A stretch of 64,000 nt of DNA from Leptotrichia wadei (GCF_007990545.2 NZ_AP019829.2:2232001-2296000), one strand, 5' to 3'. Counted from the first letter of the stretch, positions 1 through 9,722 are shown. A program made the numbers and translations. Notes: generated by a model from the letters alone, not told the origin.

Positions 1-603
1 TCTTTGCTGTCTTTTATCCTCTGAAGCAGCCTTGTCAAATCCAAATCCAAATTTGAAAAGGGCAGAAATTACAATCCATTTATTTTCCTTTATCTCAGTT
101 GTTCTATATTTAAAATTTAAATCCGTTGTTTTAATTTTTATAATTTCCCCATCATTTTTACAAACTTCCACTTCTTCAATACAGTCGAAAATTTCTGTTC
201 CATAGGCTCCGCCATTCATATTCACAAGCCCACCAACAGATCCTGGAATCCCAGTAATATTTTCTAAACCTGAATAATCATTTTTTTCCATAAATTCTAT
301 CAAATCATCCAAATCTAATCCAGCCTCTACTCTTACAAGATCATAATTATTCTCTTTATTTTCATTTCTAACTTTTTTTTCAACTGTTATATTTTTTAAT
401 CTTTTTAGCGATAGAAAACTTATATCTAGATTTCCATCGTTAATAAGAGTATTTGTACCATTTCCCAAAAGGAAAATATTATTTCTAGTTTGTAAAACTT
501 CCTTTAATTCATTTTTATCATCTATGAAAATAAGCTCCTTTGCAGTTCCACCAACTTTCATATTTGAATATTCCTTCATTTTGGCATTTTTTACTATTTC
601 CAT
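1..603 (-). CDS. murB: UDP-N-acetylenolpyruvoylglucosamine reductase (partial, C-terminus off window)
   Basis: Reduces UDP-GlcNAc-enolpyruvate to UDP-MurNAc, the second committed step of peptidoglycan precursor synthesis, using FAD and NADPH in the cytoplasm. The open frame runs from an ATG at 601-603, preceded by an AGAGGGAGAAG ribosome site, to base 1, giving about 201 residues. The visible part is the FAD-binding half: N-x-G-x-G-T-N (LLGNGTNTLI), then GLENITGIPGSVGG and NMNGGAYG, the signature of MurB. The catalytic C-terminal domain lies outside the window. It is the last visible gene of the dcw cluster, 47 bp downstream of murC. The identity is clear from these motifs and from position. 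Confidence 0.93.
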   Translation of the reverse strand, partial: MEIVKNAKMKEYSNMKVGGTAKELIFIDDKNELKEVLQTRNNIFLLGNGTNTLINDGNLDISFLSLKRLKNITVEKKVRNENKENNYDLVRVEAGLDLDDLIEFMEKNDYSGLENITGIPGSVGGLVNMNGGAYGTEIFDCIEEVEVCKNDGEIIKIKTTDLNFKYRTTEIKENKWIVISALFKFGFGFDKAASEDKRQQR

Positions 604-650
604 TTTTTATTTTACTTCTCCCTCTTTGGATTTCTATTTTTTAATCATAC

Positions 651-2006
651 TTATTTTTCCATCTTTTTTAAGTCATCTGCAATTGCATGAGCTACTCTTG
701 ATACACTTCCAGCTCCCATAAATACATAAGTATTTCCACTATTTCTATCATTTTTTATAATATCTTCTATTTCTTCCTGAGTTTGCACTCTCACATTTCC
801 ACCAATTTTTTCAGCAAGAAGTTCTGAAGATACACCATAGGTATTGTCTTCACTTGCTGCGTATATTGGAAGTAAAACTAAATCGTCAGCTTCCTTTAAT
901 GAAGTTACAAAATCATCAAAAAAGAATTTTGTACGGCTGTATCGATGTGGCTGGAAAATTACAGTTACTTTCCCTTTTTCAGTTTTATGTGCCGCATTTA
1001 TTGTAACTTTTACTTCTGTTGGGTGATGTGCATAATCATCAATTATTCTTAAATTATTATCATAAATAACTTGATATCTTCTCTTTGCCCCTTTAAATTT
1101 CAAAATTCTTTCCTTTACTTTTTTCATATTACAATTAAATTCATGGGCAAAATAAATTACTGGAAGTGAATTTGCAACATTATGCTCTCCAGGAATACTC
1201 AAGCTAAATGTTCCCAAATTTTCACCTTTTTTTACAGCTTCAAAACTTGTTATTCCATTTTCCACTCTTATATTTTTAGCATAAATATCAGCTGTCTTGT
1301 CCTTTATGCTATACCATACTATATTTTTATTTTTTAAATTAAGCCCAACTTTTCCAACAGTATCTTTACAAAGAATCGCGATTCTTTCTGTACTGTCAAT
1401 AAATTGTTCAAATGATTTTTTTATATTTTCAAATGTTCCGTGATGATCCAAATGATCAGCTTCCACATTTGTTACAACAGAATATTTGGGTTTTATATAC
1501 AAAAATGAATTGTCACTTTCATCAGCTTCAGCAATAAAATATTCTGAATTTCCAATTTTACTGTTACTTTGAATTTCAGGAATTATTCCTCCAACTACGA
1601 TAAATGGCTCCTTTTCTAAAAGTGCTACACTCATCATTGAACTTGTAGTAGTTTTTCCATGAGTTCCTGCAACAGCGATTCCATCAAATCTATTCATTAT
1701 TTCTGCAAGTAGCTGCCCTCTTTTTACTTTTTTGATATTATTATCAACAATATATTTGTATTCCGGATTTGTTTCTTTAATTGCTGTTGAATATACAAAC
1801 AAATCTATTCCCTTATCTTTCACATTTTCTTCAACTTGTCCAATATAAACCTTTATTCCCAGATCTTCCATATCTTTTGTTACAGCTTTTCTTTCTAAAT
1901 CTGAACCTGCCACATTAAATCCATCTGCTGCTAAAATTTTTGCAAGTCCACTCATCCCAATTCCATTTATTCCGCTGAAATATACATTATTTACTTTTGA
2001 TAGCAT
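651..2006 (-). CDS. murC: UDP-N-acetylmuramate--L-alanine ligase
   Basis: Adds L-alanine to UDP-MurNAc with ATP, the first amino acid of the peptidoglycan stem peptide. Three Mur-ligase domains are visible: the N-terminal UDP-binding Rossmann domain with GINGIGMSG near residue 12, the ATPase domain with the P-loop GTHGKTTT and the EADESDNSFL segment, and a C-terminal domain with DDYAHHPTEV. I place the start at the ATG at 2006 (MLSKVNNVYF, 451 aa), because GGAGGAAATT lies directly upstream. A TTG four codons earlier overlaps that ribosome site and is unlikely. It sits between murG and murB in canonical dcw order, with short spacers that suggest co-transcription. Confidence 0.96.
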   Translation of the reverse strand: MLSKVNNVYFSGINGIGMSGLAKILAADGFNVAGSDLERKAVTKDMEDLGIKVYIGQVEENVKDKGIDLFVYSTAIKETNPEYKYIVDNNIKKVKRGQLLAEIMNRFDGIAVAGTHGKTTTSSMMSVALLEKEPFIVVGGIIPEIQSNSKIGNSEYFIAEADESDNSFLYIKPKYSVVTNVEADHLDHHGTFENIKKSFEQFIDSTERIAILCKDTVGKVGLNLKNKNIVWYSIKDKTADIYAKNIRVENGITSFEAVKKGENLGTFSLSIPGEHNVANSLPVIYFAHEFNCNMKKVKERILKFKGAKRRYQVIYDNNLRIIDDYAHHPTEVKVTINAAHKTEKGKVTVIFQPHRYSRTKFFFDDFVTSLKEADDLVLLPIYAASEDNTYGVSSELLAEKIGGNVRVQTQEEIEDIIKNDRNSGNTYVFMGAGSVSRVAHAIADDLKKMEK

Positions 2007-2061
2007 AATTTCCTCCAAATTTTTCTTTTTCCAATTTTATTTTTATCTCTGTATTTTCTGT

Positions 2062-3111
2062 TTAAAGTCCCATTTCATTTACTATTATCTCTGCTGAATT
2101 TCCCTTTTTCAAGGTTTTTACATTTTCACTCATAAATTCAAGCATTGATGCCTGACACACTATTGATAATGCTTCATCAATCGCTTCTTCTGCAGTTTCG
2201 TTTGTAAATATTTTTGCACCATTTGCATATTCCAATACATCTGCATTTTCCTTTTGTCCGACAAAGTCATAAGGAATCAATATTGATGGCTTTTCTAGCT
2301 GAATAAGCTCAGAAATAGTCGAAGCTCCAGCACGACAAATTACAATATCAGAAGCCGCCATCAATTCTGGAACATTTTCAAAATACGGTTCAACTACCGC
2401 TGTACCAAAATCTCTTATTCTATAAGTTGAAGCCTCGTAATTATCCTTCCCAGTTGCCCAAAATAGTCTTATTTTCCCATCTTCCAATATCGTTTTCCAT
2501 TTTTTTAAAATAGCTTCATTTATATTTTTGGCTCCCAAACTCCCACCAATTACAAGAATTACTTTTTCATCATCCTTTATATTTAGTTTTCTTCTTTCCT
2601 CAGCTTTATTTTTTCCATAAAATTCTTCCCGCAATGGATTTCCAGTTACTACAAATTTACTCTTGTATTTCCCCTTAACACTTTCAAGTGTATTCTCAAA
2701 AGCAACAAATACTTTTTTTGCACCTTTGTAAAACCATTTGTTTGCCTGACCCATTGTGTGATTTTGCTCTTGAAGATAATATGGTATTCGCAATATATTA
2801 GCTGCTACTAATACCGGTATTGTTATATAATTTCCAAATGCTATTATTTTTGTAGGTTTTTCCTTTTTTAGTAGCTTTATTGTGCCTATAGTTGCTGCCA
2901 TCATTTTAAATACAGATTTTATACTTCTTAACGGCAATACATCAAGTCCTATAAATCTAAAATTTTCCTTTGGAACAATATCCTTTTCCATTCTATGCTT
3001 TGTACCAATAAATAAAGTATCTATTCCCCTTTCTCTAACTTTTTTTGCAATTGATAGGGCAGGATAAATGTGTCCACCTGTTCCACCTGTAGTAAATACT
3101 ACTTTTTCCAT
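2062..3111 (-). CDS. murG: UDP-GlcNAc:lipid I N-acetylglucosaminyltransferase
   Basis: Transfers GlcNAc from UDP-GlcNAc to lipid I to make lipid II at the inner face of the cytoplasmic membrane. It is 349 aa, the normal length. The N-terminal G-loop TGGTGGHIYPALSIA is at residues 8-22, a second glycine loop VIGGSLGAKNINE is near 188, and the donor-binding segment VICRAGASTISELI lies near 265 (GT28 family). It is 33 bp downstream of ftsW and 55 bp upstream of murC on the same strand, consistent with one operon making and polymerising lipid II. Confidence 0.96.
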   Translation of the reverse strand: MEKVVFTTGGTGGHIYPALSIAKKVRERGIDTLFIGTKHRMEKDIVPKENFRFIGLDVLPLRSIKSVFKMMAATIGTIKLLKKEKPTKIIAFGNYITIPVLVAANILRIPYYLQEQNHTMGQANKWFYKGAKKVFVAFENTLESVKGKYKSKFVVTGNPLREEFYGKNKAEERRKLNIKDDEKVILVIGGSLGAKNINEAILKKWKTILEDGKIRLFWATGKDNYEASTYRIRDFGTAVVEPYFENVPELMAASDIVICRAGASTISELIQLEKPSILIPYDFVGQKENADVLEYANGAKIFTNETAEEAIDEALSIVCQASMLEFMSENVKTLKKGNSAEIIVNEMGL

Positions 3112-3144
3112 CGCTTTGTTCTTCCTCTCATTTTATTTGATTTA

Positions 3145-4284
3145 TTACATCATATAATCAATTTCATTTAGTTCATCCAACTGGCTTCCCATCTCCTGCT
3201 TATACAATGTTCTTATTATATTATAAACAACACCTAATATCATCATCATTCCAATCATTGTACTTCCTCCATAGCTCATCATTGGAAGTGGAATTCCTGT
3301 AGAAGGCATAATTTTACTTGCAACCGCCACATTTCCAATTACCTGTGTTGCAATTGTTATAAAAATCCCAGCTAAAAGATATTTTGCATATAAGTCTTTT
3401 ATTTTTTTTAGAGTAATTCCTATTATAATTAGCAACGCCGCATACAATCCAAGCAAAAATACTACCCCTAAAAATCCATTTTCTTCAGCATACCCTGCAA
3501 AAATATAATCTGTATGTATTTCAGGTAAAAATCCATATTTCTGAAATCCATTTCCATAGAATTTTCCAAAAATTTTGCCATTAGCTATTGCTATCAATGA
3601 CTGCGTTGTCTGAAATCCAACATCTTTAGAAGCATGGGCTGCAATCCTGCTTGCCCTATAACCAACTTTCATTATCCCAAACCATCCTAAAATTCCACCT
3701 AATGCCGTATAAAGTGCAATTATCGAAAATTTTAATTCTGAAACGAATAAATAAGTCATTCCGATTATTGCAATTTGTACTGTATTACTAAATGATTTTT
3801 CAAAAAAAATAAGAAACATATAAATTCCTGTGGTTCCCATTATAACGATACTTGATAGCCAAGGATATTTACTTATTTTATTTTGTATTTTAAGATTATA
3901 CACAAGAGTCGAAAGAACGATAATTAATATCAATTTTACAAATTCTGAAGGCTGAATAACAACACCCATTCCAAGATCAACCCAACGCTTGGCACCATTT
4001 ACAGTTTTCCCTATTACTAGAACCATCACAAGTGAAAAAGCACCTGCAACATACAAATATTTTGTTATTTCCCTATATTTTTTATAATTAAAATTAGCAG
4101 TAAATAAAAATCCTAGCCAACCAACAGTTAACCAAATTATTTGCCGTAGCAAAAAATAATAGCTTACTCCATACTCATTTTGTGCCCTTGGAGCACTAAG
4201 GCTCGCCATGGTTATGATACTCAATGATGAAAGTATTAAAATTACTATTACAAATCCTGTTCCTAATATTTTTTTTCTATTCAA
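3145..4284 (-). CDS. ftsW: SEDS-family septal peptidoglycan polymerase
   Basis: A multi-spanning SEDS protein that polymerises lipid II with its cognate class B PBP. It is 379 aa with about ten hydrophobic segments. Family landmarks are GAKRWVDLG and QPSEFVKL in the middle, the extracellular LPEIHTDYIFA segment with the catalytic-type Asp, and the C-terminal LPMMSYGGSTMIG stretch. The usual PDLGT motif is replaced by EKSFSNT, a variant I would not read as loss of function. I call it ftsW rather than rodA or spoVE because it lies between murD and murG. The start ATG follows TTAGGAGAAAAAATTG. Confidence 0.92.
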   Translation of the reverse strand: MNRKKILGTGFVIVILILSSLSIITMASLSAPRAQNEYGVSYYFLLRQIIWLTVGWLGFLFTANFNYKKYREITKYLYVAGAFSLVMVLVIGKTVNGAKRWVDLGMGVVIQPSEFVKLILIIVLSTLVYNLKIQNKISKYPWLSSIVIMGTTGIYMFLIFFEKSFSNTVQIAIIGMTYLFVSELKFSIIALYTALGGILGWFGIMKVGYRASRIAAHASKDVGFQTTQSLIAIANGKIFGKFYGNGFQKYGFLPEIHTDYIFAGYAEENGFLGVVFLLGLYAALLIIIGITLKKIKDLYAKYLLAGIFITIATQVIGNVAVASKIMPSTGIPLPMMSYGGSTMIGMMMILGVVYNIIRTLYKQEMGSQLDELNEIDYMM

Positions 4285-4321
4285 TTTTTTCTCCTAAATT
4301 CTATTTTTTCCAAAAGAAAAA

Positions 4322-5701
4322 CTATTTTCCAATAATTTTTTCCGTCAATTCCTTAAACACTTTTCCTCTGTGCTCAAAACTTTTAAATTGACAAAAACTA
4401 GATGTTGCAGGTGAAAACAATACTGTCTGATCTTTTGAGAAATCCACTTTTTCCTTCAAATAATTCAACACATTTTCAACTGTTTCCAAATTTTTATAAT
4501 TTTTATATCCGACTTTTTCCATATCATCAATCAAAATCTGAGCATTATCCCCAATCAGATAAACAAAATCAACCTTTTCCTTAACTCTTTCAATCAAAGG
4601 CATATTATCAATTTTCTTATCATCTCCTCCTAAAATCATAATAATAGAATTATTAAACGAATCAATCGCCTTTAATGTTGATTCTACATTTGTACCCTTA
4701 GAGTCATTGATAAACGTCGTATTTTCTTTTACAAAAAAGTTTTCCAGTCTATGCTCAAGCGCAGTTGTCGATTTTAAAAATTTCACTAATTTTTCATTTT
4801 CCACATTCAATATTTTTGCTGAACTTATCAAAAATAACATATTTTCCAAATTATGTCTACCCTTTAATGATAGTTCATCCGTTTTCATCAAAATTTCTGA
4901 AATTTCATCAATTTTTTCACTAAAATTCTGAATTTCATCAATTCGTTTATTCAAATCCTTTATTATACGAATATTATTTTCATAAACAAAAACATTTCCT
5001 TTTGCTTTTGTACTCAAATATATCTTTTGAGCCTTTATCTTTTTTTTTAGCTCACTTCTTTCATACAATTTTGCAAAAATTTCGTCATCCAGATTAATCA
5101 ATGCAAAGTCATTTTCTGTCTGCTTATCAAAAATCGCAAATTTTGTAATATAATAATCCTCAACTGAATTATATCTTGTTAAATGATCTGGTGTCAAATT
5201 AATTATTCCAGCAATATTTGAATGAATTTGCGGATTATTTTCCAATTGGTAGCTGCTAAGCTCCAACACAATATAATCCAGTTCTTCCTCATCAGCCACC
5301 AGCTTTGCAAATGAAAAACCCGCATTCCCGGCAAGTTTTGCACGAAATCCAGCAAAGTTAAGTAATTCTGCCATTTTAGTAGATGTGGTAGTTTTCCCAT
5401 TTGTTCCAGTAAATGAAATAATTTTTATATTTTTATCCACATATTTATAAGCCAAATCTATTTCTGAAATAACTTTAACATTTTTTTCCTTCGCAACCTT
5501 TAAAAGTTCTGCCTTCCAAGGAATTCCAGGACTTTTCACAACAAATTCAATTTCCTCTTCATTCAAAAGCCTAATTCCTTCTTCTGATGGCATTGCAGCC
5601 TTATCATCTATTAAATATACTTTATATTCATTTTTTTCCAGTAATTCCTTTGCACCAAGTCCACTTAACCCAGCGCCGAATACAATACCTTTTTTATCCA
5701 T
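4322..5701 (-). CDS. murD: UDP-N-acetylmuramoyl-L-alanine--D-glutamate ligase
   Basis: Adds D-glutamate to UDP-MurNAc-L-Ala using ATP. It is 459 aa with the three-domain Mur-ligase plan: an N-terminal Rossmann segment (GAGLSGLGAKELL, about residues 8-20), the ATP-binding loop GTNGKTTTSTKMAELL near residue 98, NLTPDHLTRY near 168, and a C-terminal domain with INDSKGTNVESTLKAI. It lies 37 bp upstream of ftsW. Upstream, a 477-bp gap with hairpins and a dispersed repeat separates it from mraY, unusual inside a dcw cluster, so it may be read from a second promoter. Confidence 0.95.
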   Translation of the reverse strand: MDKKGIVFGAGLSGLGAKELLEKNEYKVYLIDDKAAMPSEEGIRLLNEEEIEFVVKSPGIPWKAELLKVAKEKNVKVISEIDLAYKYVDKNIKIISFTGTNGKTTTSTKMAELLNFAGFRAKLAGNAGFSFAKLVADEEELDYIVLELSSYQLENNPQIHSNIAGIINLTPDHLTRYNSVEDYYITKFAIFDKQTENDFALINLDDEIFAKLYERSELKKKIKAQKIYLSTKAKGNVFVYENNIRIIKDLNKRIDEIQNFSEKIDEISEILMKTDELSLKGRHNLENMLFLISSAKILNVENEKLVKFLKSTTALEHRLENFFVKENTTFINDSKGTNVESTLKAIDSFNNSIIMILGGDDKKIDNMPLIERVKEKVDFVYLIGDNAQILIDDMEKVGYKNYKNLETVENVLNYLKEKVDFSKDQTVLFSPATSSFCQFKSFEHRGKVFKELTEKIIGK

Positions 5702-5778
5702 GTGATTTTTTCCTCTCTATATTATTTCTATATTTCAAATCCCTAAGTATTCAACTAAGTTATTTTTTATTTCAACGC

Positions 5779-5805
5779 AAAGGGGAACAGTCACCATCCC
5801 CTTTT
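5779..5805. terminator. GGGGA-stem hairpin in the mraY-murD gap
   Basis: AAAGGGGA (5779-5786) and TCCCCTTT (5797-5804) form an 8-bp stem with a 10-nt loop, followed on the plus strand by a T-rich run. A plus-strand terminator has no obvious gene to serve here. It directly abuts repeat copy A, so it may be part of that repeat rather than a terminator. Confidence 0.4.
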
Positions 5806-5859
5806 ATTTCGCAATATTAGTTATTACAATTTCTTCAAATTATAACATCTGAATATTTT

Positions 5860-5976
5860 GGCGAAAGTGCTACGCACTAATCCCCGCTTGTCTAAGCATT
5901 TTTTGAAAACAAAATCGAAACTCGCTACGTGTAACTTCGCTCAAACAGCCGATTTTATTTCTAAAAAATCACGACA
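5860..5976 (+). repeat. Dispersed hairpin repeat, copy A
   Basis: A non-coding stretch matching copy C (14299-14380, opposite orientation) and more loosely copy B (14035-14132). Its core 5886-5976 runs from GCTTGTCTAAGCA to ATCACGACA. Inside are two 20-nt inverted arms: TTTTTTGAAAACAAAATCGA at 5899-5918 and its imperfect complement at 5949-5968. They enclose a loop containing AACTCGCT and CTTCGCTCA. The left flank, GGCGAAAGTGCTACG, is shared with copy B. I see no reading frame of merit. Confidence 0.75.
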
Positions 5977-6154
5977 CTTTTAATTTTAATTACAAAAGTT
6001 ATTTTAATAATATTACCAAGCAAAAAAATTTGTTAAAAGAAAAAATAACTTGGTTGAATACTTAAAGAATAAATTTATTATATTCTTATTTACAATTTCA
6101 CTTTTCATAAAATAATAAATAAAAGCATAATTTTAAAAAACAAAAAATTAGATT

Positions 6155-6173
6155 GCAGGGGAAAATCCCCTGC
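6155..6173 (-). terminator. Perfect hairpin immediately after mraY
   Basis: GCAGGGGA and TCCCCTGC form a perfect 8-bp stem with a 3-nt loop, six bases past the mraY stop. The following minus-strand sequence (AATCTAATTTTTTG) is only modestly U-rich, so termination may be partial. This fits murD and later genes being read by read-through or from a separate promoter in the gap. Confidence 0.6.
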
Positions 6174-6178
6174 TTTAT

Positions 6179-7267
6179 TTATCTTAATTTCAAGATTACA
6201 AATGTCAATAAACAAGTCATTATCGAAACAATCCAAAATCTTATTGTAACTTTAGTTTCAGGCAATCCTAGCAATTCAAAGTGATGATGAATCGGTGCCA
6301 TTTTAAACACTCTTTTTCCAAAAGTTTTAAAGTGCCAAACTTGGATCATAACCGACAATGCTTCCATAATAAATATAAAACCTGCGATTGGAAGCAGTAA
6401 TTCCTGTTTTATAAAAATGACTACAATTCCTAAAATTCCTCCCAATGTCAAAGATCCTGTATCTCCCATAAATACTTGCGCTGGATAAAAATTATACCAT
6501 AAAAATCCAATTAATGCTCCAATTACTGCAGCAAGATAAACTATTATTTCAGCCGCTTGTGGAACGTAATAAAGATTTAAGTATCTTGCATATTTTACAT
6601 TCCCAGTTAAGTAAGTTATGATTAAAAGCGTAATACTTACTACAATTATAGGTCCACTTACAAGACCATCTAATCCATCTGTTAAATTTACAGCATTTGA
6701 AGATCCAATTATCACAAAAGCTATAAATACAAAAAATAAAATTGGTGTTATATAAATATAAGAATTTTTTATTATTGGATTAATTATTGAAAAATCAATC
6801 GTTTTATTGACAAGTCCATATTTATAAACAAACCAAAATGTTAATGCTGTAATTATCATTTGTCCCAATATTTTTTTCTTTCCAGAAAGCCCATTTTTAT
6901 GTCTTGTTAATTTTAAATAATCATCATAGAATCCTATTGTTGTAAATAAAATTGTAATTATAAATAAAAATATAATAAATTTATTTGTAAAATTTCCAGC
7001 GACGGCAGTTGCAAATAGAATTGCTCCAATTATTAAAATTCCTCCCATTGTAGGTGTTCCAGATTTATCAAAATGTGATTTAGGCCCCTCTTCTCTTGCC
7101 GTATCTCCATATTTTTTCTTTTTTAGCCAAGTAATAAACGGTTTTCCAAAAATTAGCATAAATAAAAATGCGATCATAAATGCTACAGAGGCTCTTAACA
7201 TTATTGATTTAAAAATACGTAAAACTCCCCAGTTGTTTATAAATAAACCTTGTAATAAATATAACAT
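6179..7267 (-). CDS. mraY: Phospho-N-acetylmuramoyl-pentapeptide transferase
   Basis: Transfers phospho-MurNAc-pentapeptide from the UDP precursor to undecaprenyl phosphate, giving lipid I. It is a 362-aa integral membrane protein with about ten hydrophobic segments. Diagnostic motifs are GTPTMGGILI near residue 70, YDDYLKLTRHKNGLSGKKK near 119 (catalytic Asp pair), NAVNLTDGLDGL near 198, MGDTGSLTLGG near 270, and the C-terminal histidine motif MAPIHHHFELLG. AGGAAATA precedes the ATG. It is 77 bp downstream of murF; the next gene, murD, is separated by a repeat-bearing gap. Confidence 0.96.
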   Translation of the reverse strand: MLYLLQGLFINNWGVLRIFKSIMLRASVAFMIAFLFMLIFGKPFITWLKKKKYGDTAREEGPKSHFDKSGTPTMGGILIIGAILFATAVAGNFTNKFIIFLFIITILFTTIGFYDDYLKLTRHKNGLSGKKKILGQMIITALTFWFVYKYGLVNKTIDFSIINPIIKNSYIYITPILFFVFIAFVIIGSSNAVNLTDGLDGLVSGPIIVVSITLLIITYLTGNVKYARYLNLYYVPQAAEIIVYLAAVIGALIGFLWYNFYPAQVFMGDTGSLTLGGILGIVVIFIKQELLLPIAGFIFIMEALSVMIQVWHFKTFGKRVFKMAPIHHHFELLGLPETKVTIRFWIVSIMTCLLTFVILKLR

Positions 7268-7344
7268 TATTTCCTATAGAATCTTCTTATTTAGTAATTT
7301 ATAGTTAATAAAAAAATTCTTCTCCTTTCCAATTGTAAATATTT

Positions 7345-8757
7345 TTATTTTTCTATAATTTCTTCCAGTTTCATTCCCCTTGATGCCTTTAATAGCACTG
7401 CTTTTTTTTCTGAAATCTGTCTTATTTTTTCTTTTATTTTTTTCTTTTCATCAAAATGCTCAAATTTCCCATTTTTCAAAGCTTTGTTAATTTCCAAATT
7501 CTCATTGTTCAAATTTTTATCATCAACATTTTCTTTTATTTTTTCAAATAAACTTTTCATTCTTTTTCCAAATAAGTAAAGTTTGTCAAATTTTGTATTT
7601 TTTATTGTATCAAAAAGATTGCTATGAAGTTTTAGTTCATTTTCTCCCAGTTCCAGCATATCTCCCAAAACAACGATTTTTAACCTATCGTTATATATTT
7701 GAGAAAATGTTTCAAGTGATTTCTCCATAGACATTGGACTTGCATTATAGGCATCATTAATATATGTTGTATTGCCGTTTTCAATTATTTGAAACCGCAT
7801 TCCAGTCAAGCCAATATTTTTTATAGCTTCACTGATTATTTTATCTTCCATCCCGAATTGCTTAGCTACAGCAATCGCCATAACTAAATTTAGTACGTTA
7901 TGTTCTCCCAGAACATTCGTTTTATAATTTCTTTCAACTGTGCTTTGACAAATTTTCCCAAAATATTTCAGAAAAAAATCAGTTCCACTTTCGTTAAAAC
8001 GAACGTCTCCATAATAAAAATCAGACGTTTTATCCCTAAACTCATTATTTTTCAAACTCAAAGCCCTTACAACTTCAATATTTTCAGTCTTTACATTTTT
8101 CAAATATTCATCATCACCATTAATTACAAGTGTACTTTTAATATACGGAATAATCTCCGTCTTTGCCAAAAACACATTTTCCTTCGTTTTCAAAAACTCC
8201 AGATGAGATTCTCCAATATTTGTAATTACATTAATATCAGGTAATGCAATTTGCCCCAGCAAATCAATTTCTCCAAAGCCACTCATTCCCATTTCCAAAA
8301 TGATAAACTCATCATCTTTTTCAGCACGCAATAAAGTGAAGGGCAGTCCAATATGATTATTGTAATTCCCTTCAGTCTTTTTCCCTTTATATTTTTGTGA
8401 AAGCAAATGGTAAATCATATCCTTTACCGTTGTTTTACCGTTACTCCCTGTAATTCCAATCACTTTTATATCTAAATTCTTTCGCCATTCCTTCGCAAAT
8501 TTTTGCAAGAACTCAATACTGTCCTTTACAAAAAATGCACGGTCAACATATTTTTCATCAATTTTCACAGCTTCGCTATCATAAACAACAGCAGCTCCTT
8601 TTTCCAACGCTTCATTAACAAAATTATTTCCGCCTCTAATGGCAACAAAAACATCACTTTTTTCAAGTTTCTTTGAATCAATCGAAACATTTTTTATTTC
8701 AAGATCTAATGTTTTTTCTTTATTAAAAAGCCTTTGAAACACTTCACTTTTATTCAT
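7345..8757 (-). CDS. murF: UDP-N-acetylmuramoyl-tripeptide--D-alanyl-D-alanine ligase
   Basis: Adds D-Ala-D-Ala to the UDP-MurNAc tripeptide, completing the cytoplasmic precursor. The ATPase P-loop GITGSNGKTTVKDMI is near residue 104, followed by ILEMGMSGFGEI, VINGDDE, NDAYNASPMSME and VVLGDMLELGE, all typical of MurF. I choose the ATG at 8757 (MNKSEVFQRLF, 470 aa) because GGAGAAATTTT sits just upstream. A 17-codon extension to 8808 has no ribosome site and low-complexity sequence. It is the first recognisable dcw gene in this strand's reading order; the gene upstream is the GntR-type regulator. Confidence 0.95.
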   Translation of the reverse strand: MNKSEVFQRLFNKEKTLDLEIKNVSIDSKKLEKSDVFVAIRGGNNFVNEALEKGAAVVYDSEAVKIDEKYVDRAFFVKDSIEFLQKFAKEWRKNLDIKVIGITGSNGKTTVKDMIYHLLSQKYKGKKTEGNYNNHIGLPFTLLRAEKDDEFIILEMGMSGFGEIDLLGQIALPDINVITNIGESHLEFLKTKENVFLAKTEIIPYIKSTLVINGDDEYLKNVKTENIEVVRALSLKNNEFRDKTSDFYYGDVRFNESGTDFFLKYFGKICQSTVERNYKTNVLGEHNVLNLVMAIAVAKQFGMEDKIISEAIKNIGLTGMRFQIIENGNTTYINDAYNASPMSMEKSLETFSQIYNDRLKIVVLGDMLELGENELKLHSNLFDTIKNTKFDKLYLFGKRMKSLFEKIKENVDDKNLNNENLEINKALKNGKFEHFDEKKKIKEKIRQISEKKAVLLKASRGMKLEEIIEK

Positions 8758-8889
8758 AAAATTTCTCCAAATCCTACTTGTTTTAATACTTTTTTTATAA
8801 TAGTTCACATTATAAAATTATATCATTTAGAGAGTATTTTTTCAATATATTTTTATTTTTTTTCCAAATTTTTCTAAAAGAATTTATCC

Positions 8890-8994
8890 TATGCTCAAAT
8901 CCGTTTAAAGTCAAGCTGGAAAAAATTATATAAACCTAAAATTTGAGCAGAATAGCCTCGATTTTTAAGTTTAGTTTCAAAACATTTTTATTAT
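8890..8994 (+). repeat. Dispersed ~105-bp repeat family 2, divergent copy R1
   Basis: Non-coding sequence between the GntR-type gene and murF. It starts TATGCTCAAATCCGTTTAAA and contains ATTATATAAACCTAAAATTTG, then TTTTTAAGTTTAGTTTC. It aligns by eye with R2 (25453-25558), R3 (25926-26033, inverted) and R4 (35211-35302), and is the most diverged of these four. Confidence 0.5.
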
Positions 8995-9012
8995 TAAATT
9001 TAAGCTTTATAA

Positions 9013-9722
9013 TTATCTTACTTCTATCATTTTTATCTCTGTTTTATCCCCTCTATGCCGTGATTTTGAATATTCAAAAATTTGTCCGTTTGACAGAAAA
9101 GCGACTTGTTCAACTTCCAGAATAGGAATCGGCTCCTTGATTCTTAAATACTTTTTTTCCAGATCCGTTGGTAAATCCGCCTTTATTACCCTATGTGCAC
9201 TTTGAATACTTAAATTTAATGTGTTTTCTATATATTCATAAATAGAATCCTTTAATACATCCTCTTTTAACCCTTTGATTGTAGATATTGGCATATAGGT
9301 GTATTCGATAACGCAAGGTTCGTCGTTTAAGTAACGCACTCTTTCAATATAATAGACAAAATCATTTCTTTCTATTTTTAGCTTTTTGGCTATTTCGGCT
9401 GAAGCCGGGATAACTTTGAACTTTATAATGTTGGATGTAACCTTTTTACTTCCATGAGTTGCCTTAAATCCCATAAACTGCTTTTTCATGGCGATTTCTA
9501 TTGCATCGTCATCCCTCATGTCCTTTACAAATGTTCCAGAACCTCTCCTTTTTATTATCAGCCCTTCTGAAACCAGTAAATCCATGGCTTTTTTACGGTA
9601 ATCCTGCTTGCCTTGTATTTTTCACACATTTCCTTTTCATTTGGAAGCTTTTCATTTGGAATATAATCTCCATTTATTATTTTATTTCGTAATTCCTGAA
9701 CAATTTCCCTGTATTTTAACAT
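9013..9722 (-). pseudogene. GntR/HutC-type transcriptional regulator, frameshifted
   Basis: A GntR-family regulator of the HutC/UbiC-ligand type, probably controlling the adjacent beta-glucoside genes. Translation begins well at ATG 9722 (MLKYREIVQELRNKI) after AAGGAGATGAAAGAC and gives a winged-helix domain through SRITVKK. The frame is then lost and resumes as AMDLLVSEGLIIKRRGSGTF plus a full effector domain ending at 9013. The break lies in a run of six A (9589-9594, T on the plus strand); a seventh A restores one continuous protein of about 236 aa. It is either a real one-base deletion or a homopolymer sequencing error. The neighbouring EIIC gene has the same kind of lesion. Confidence 0.85.

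Noticed and set aside
3145-4284. Loss of function in ftsW because PDLGT is replaced by EKSFSNT
   Set aside because: The catalytic LPEIHTD segment is intact, and this region varies among SEDS proteins.
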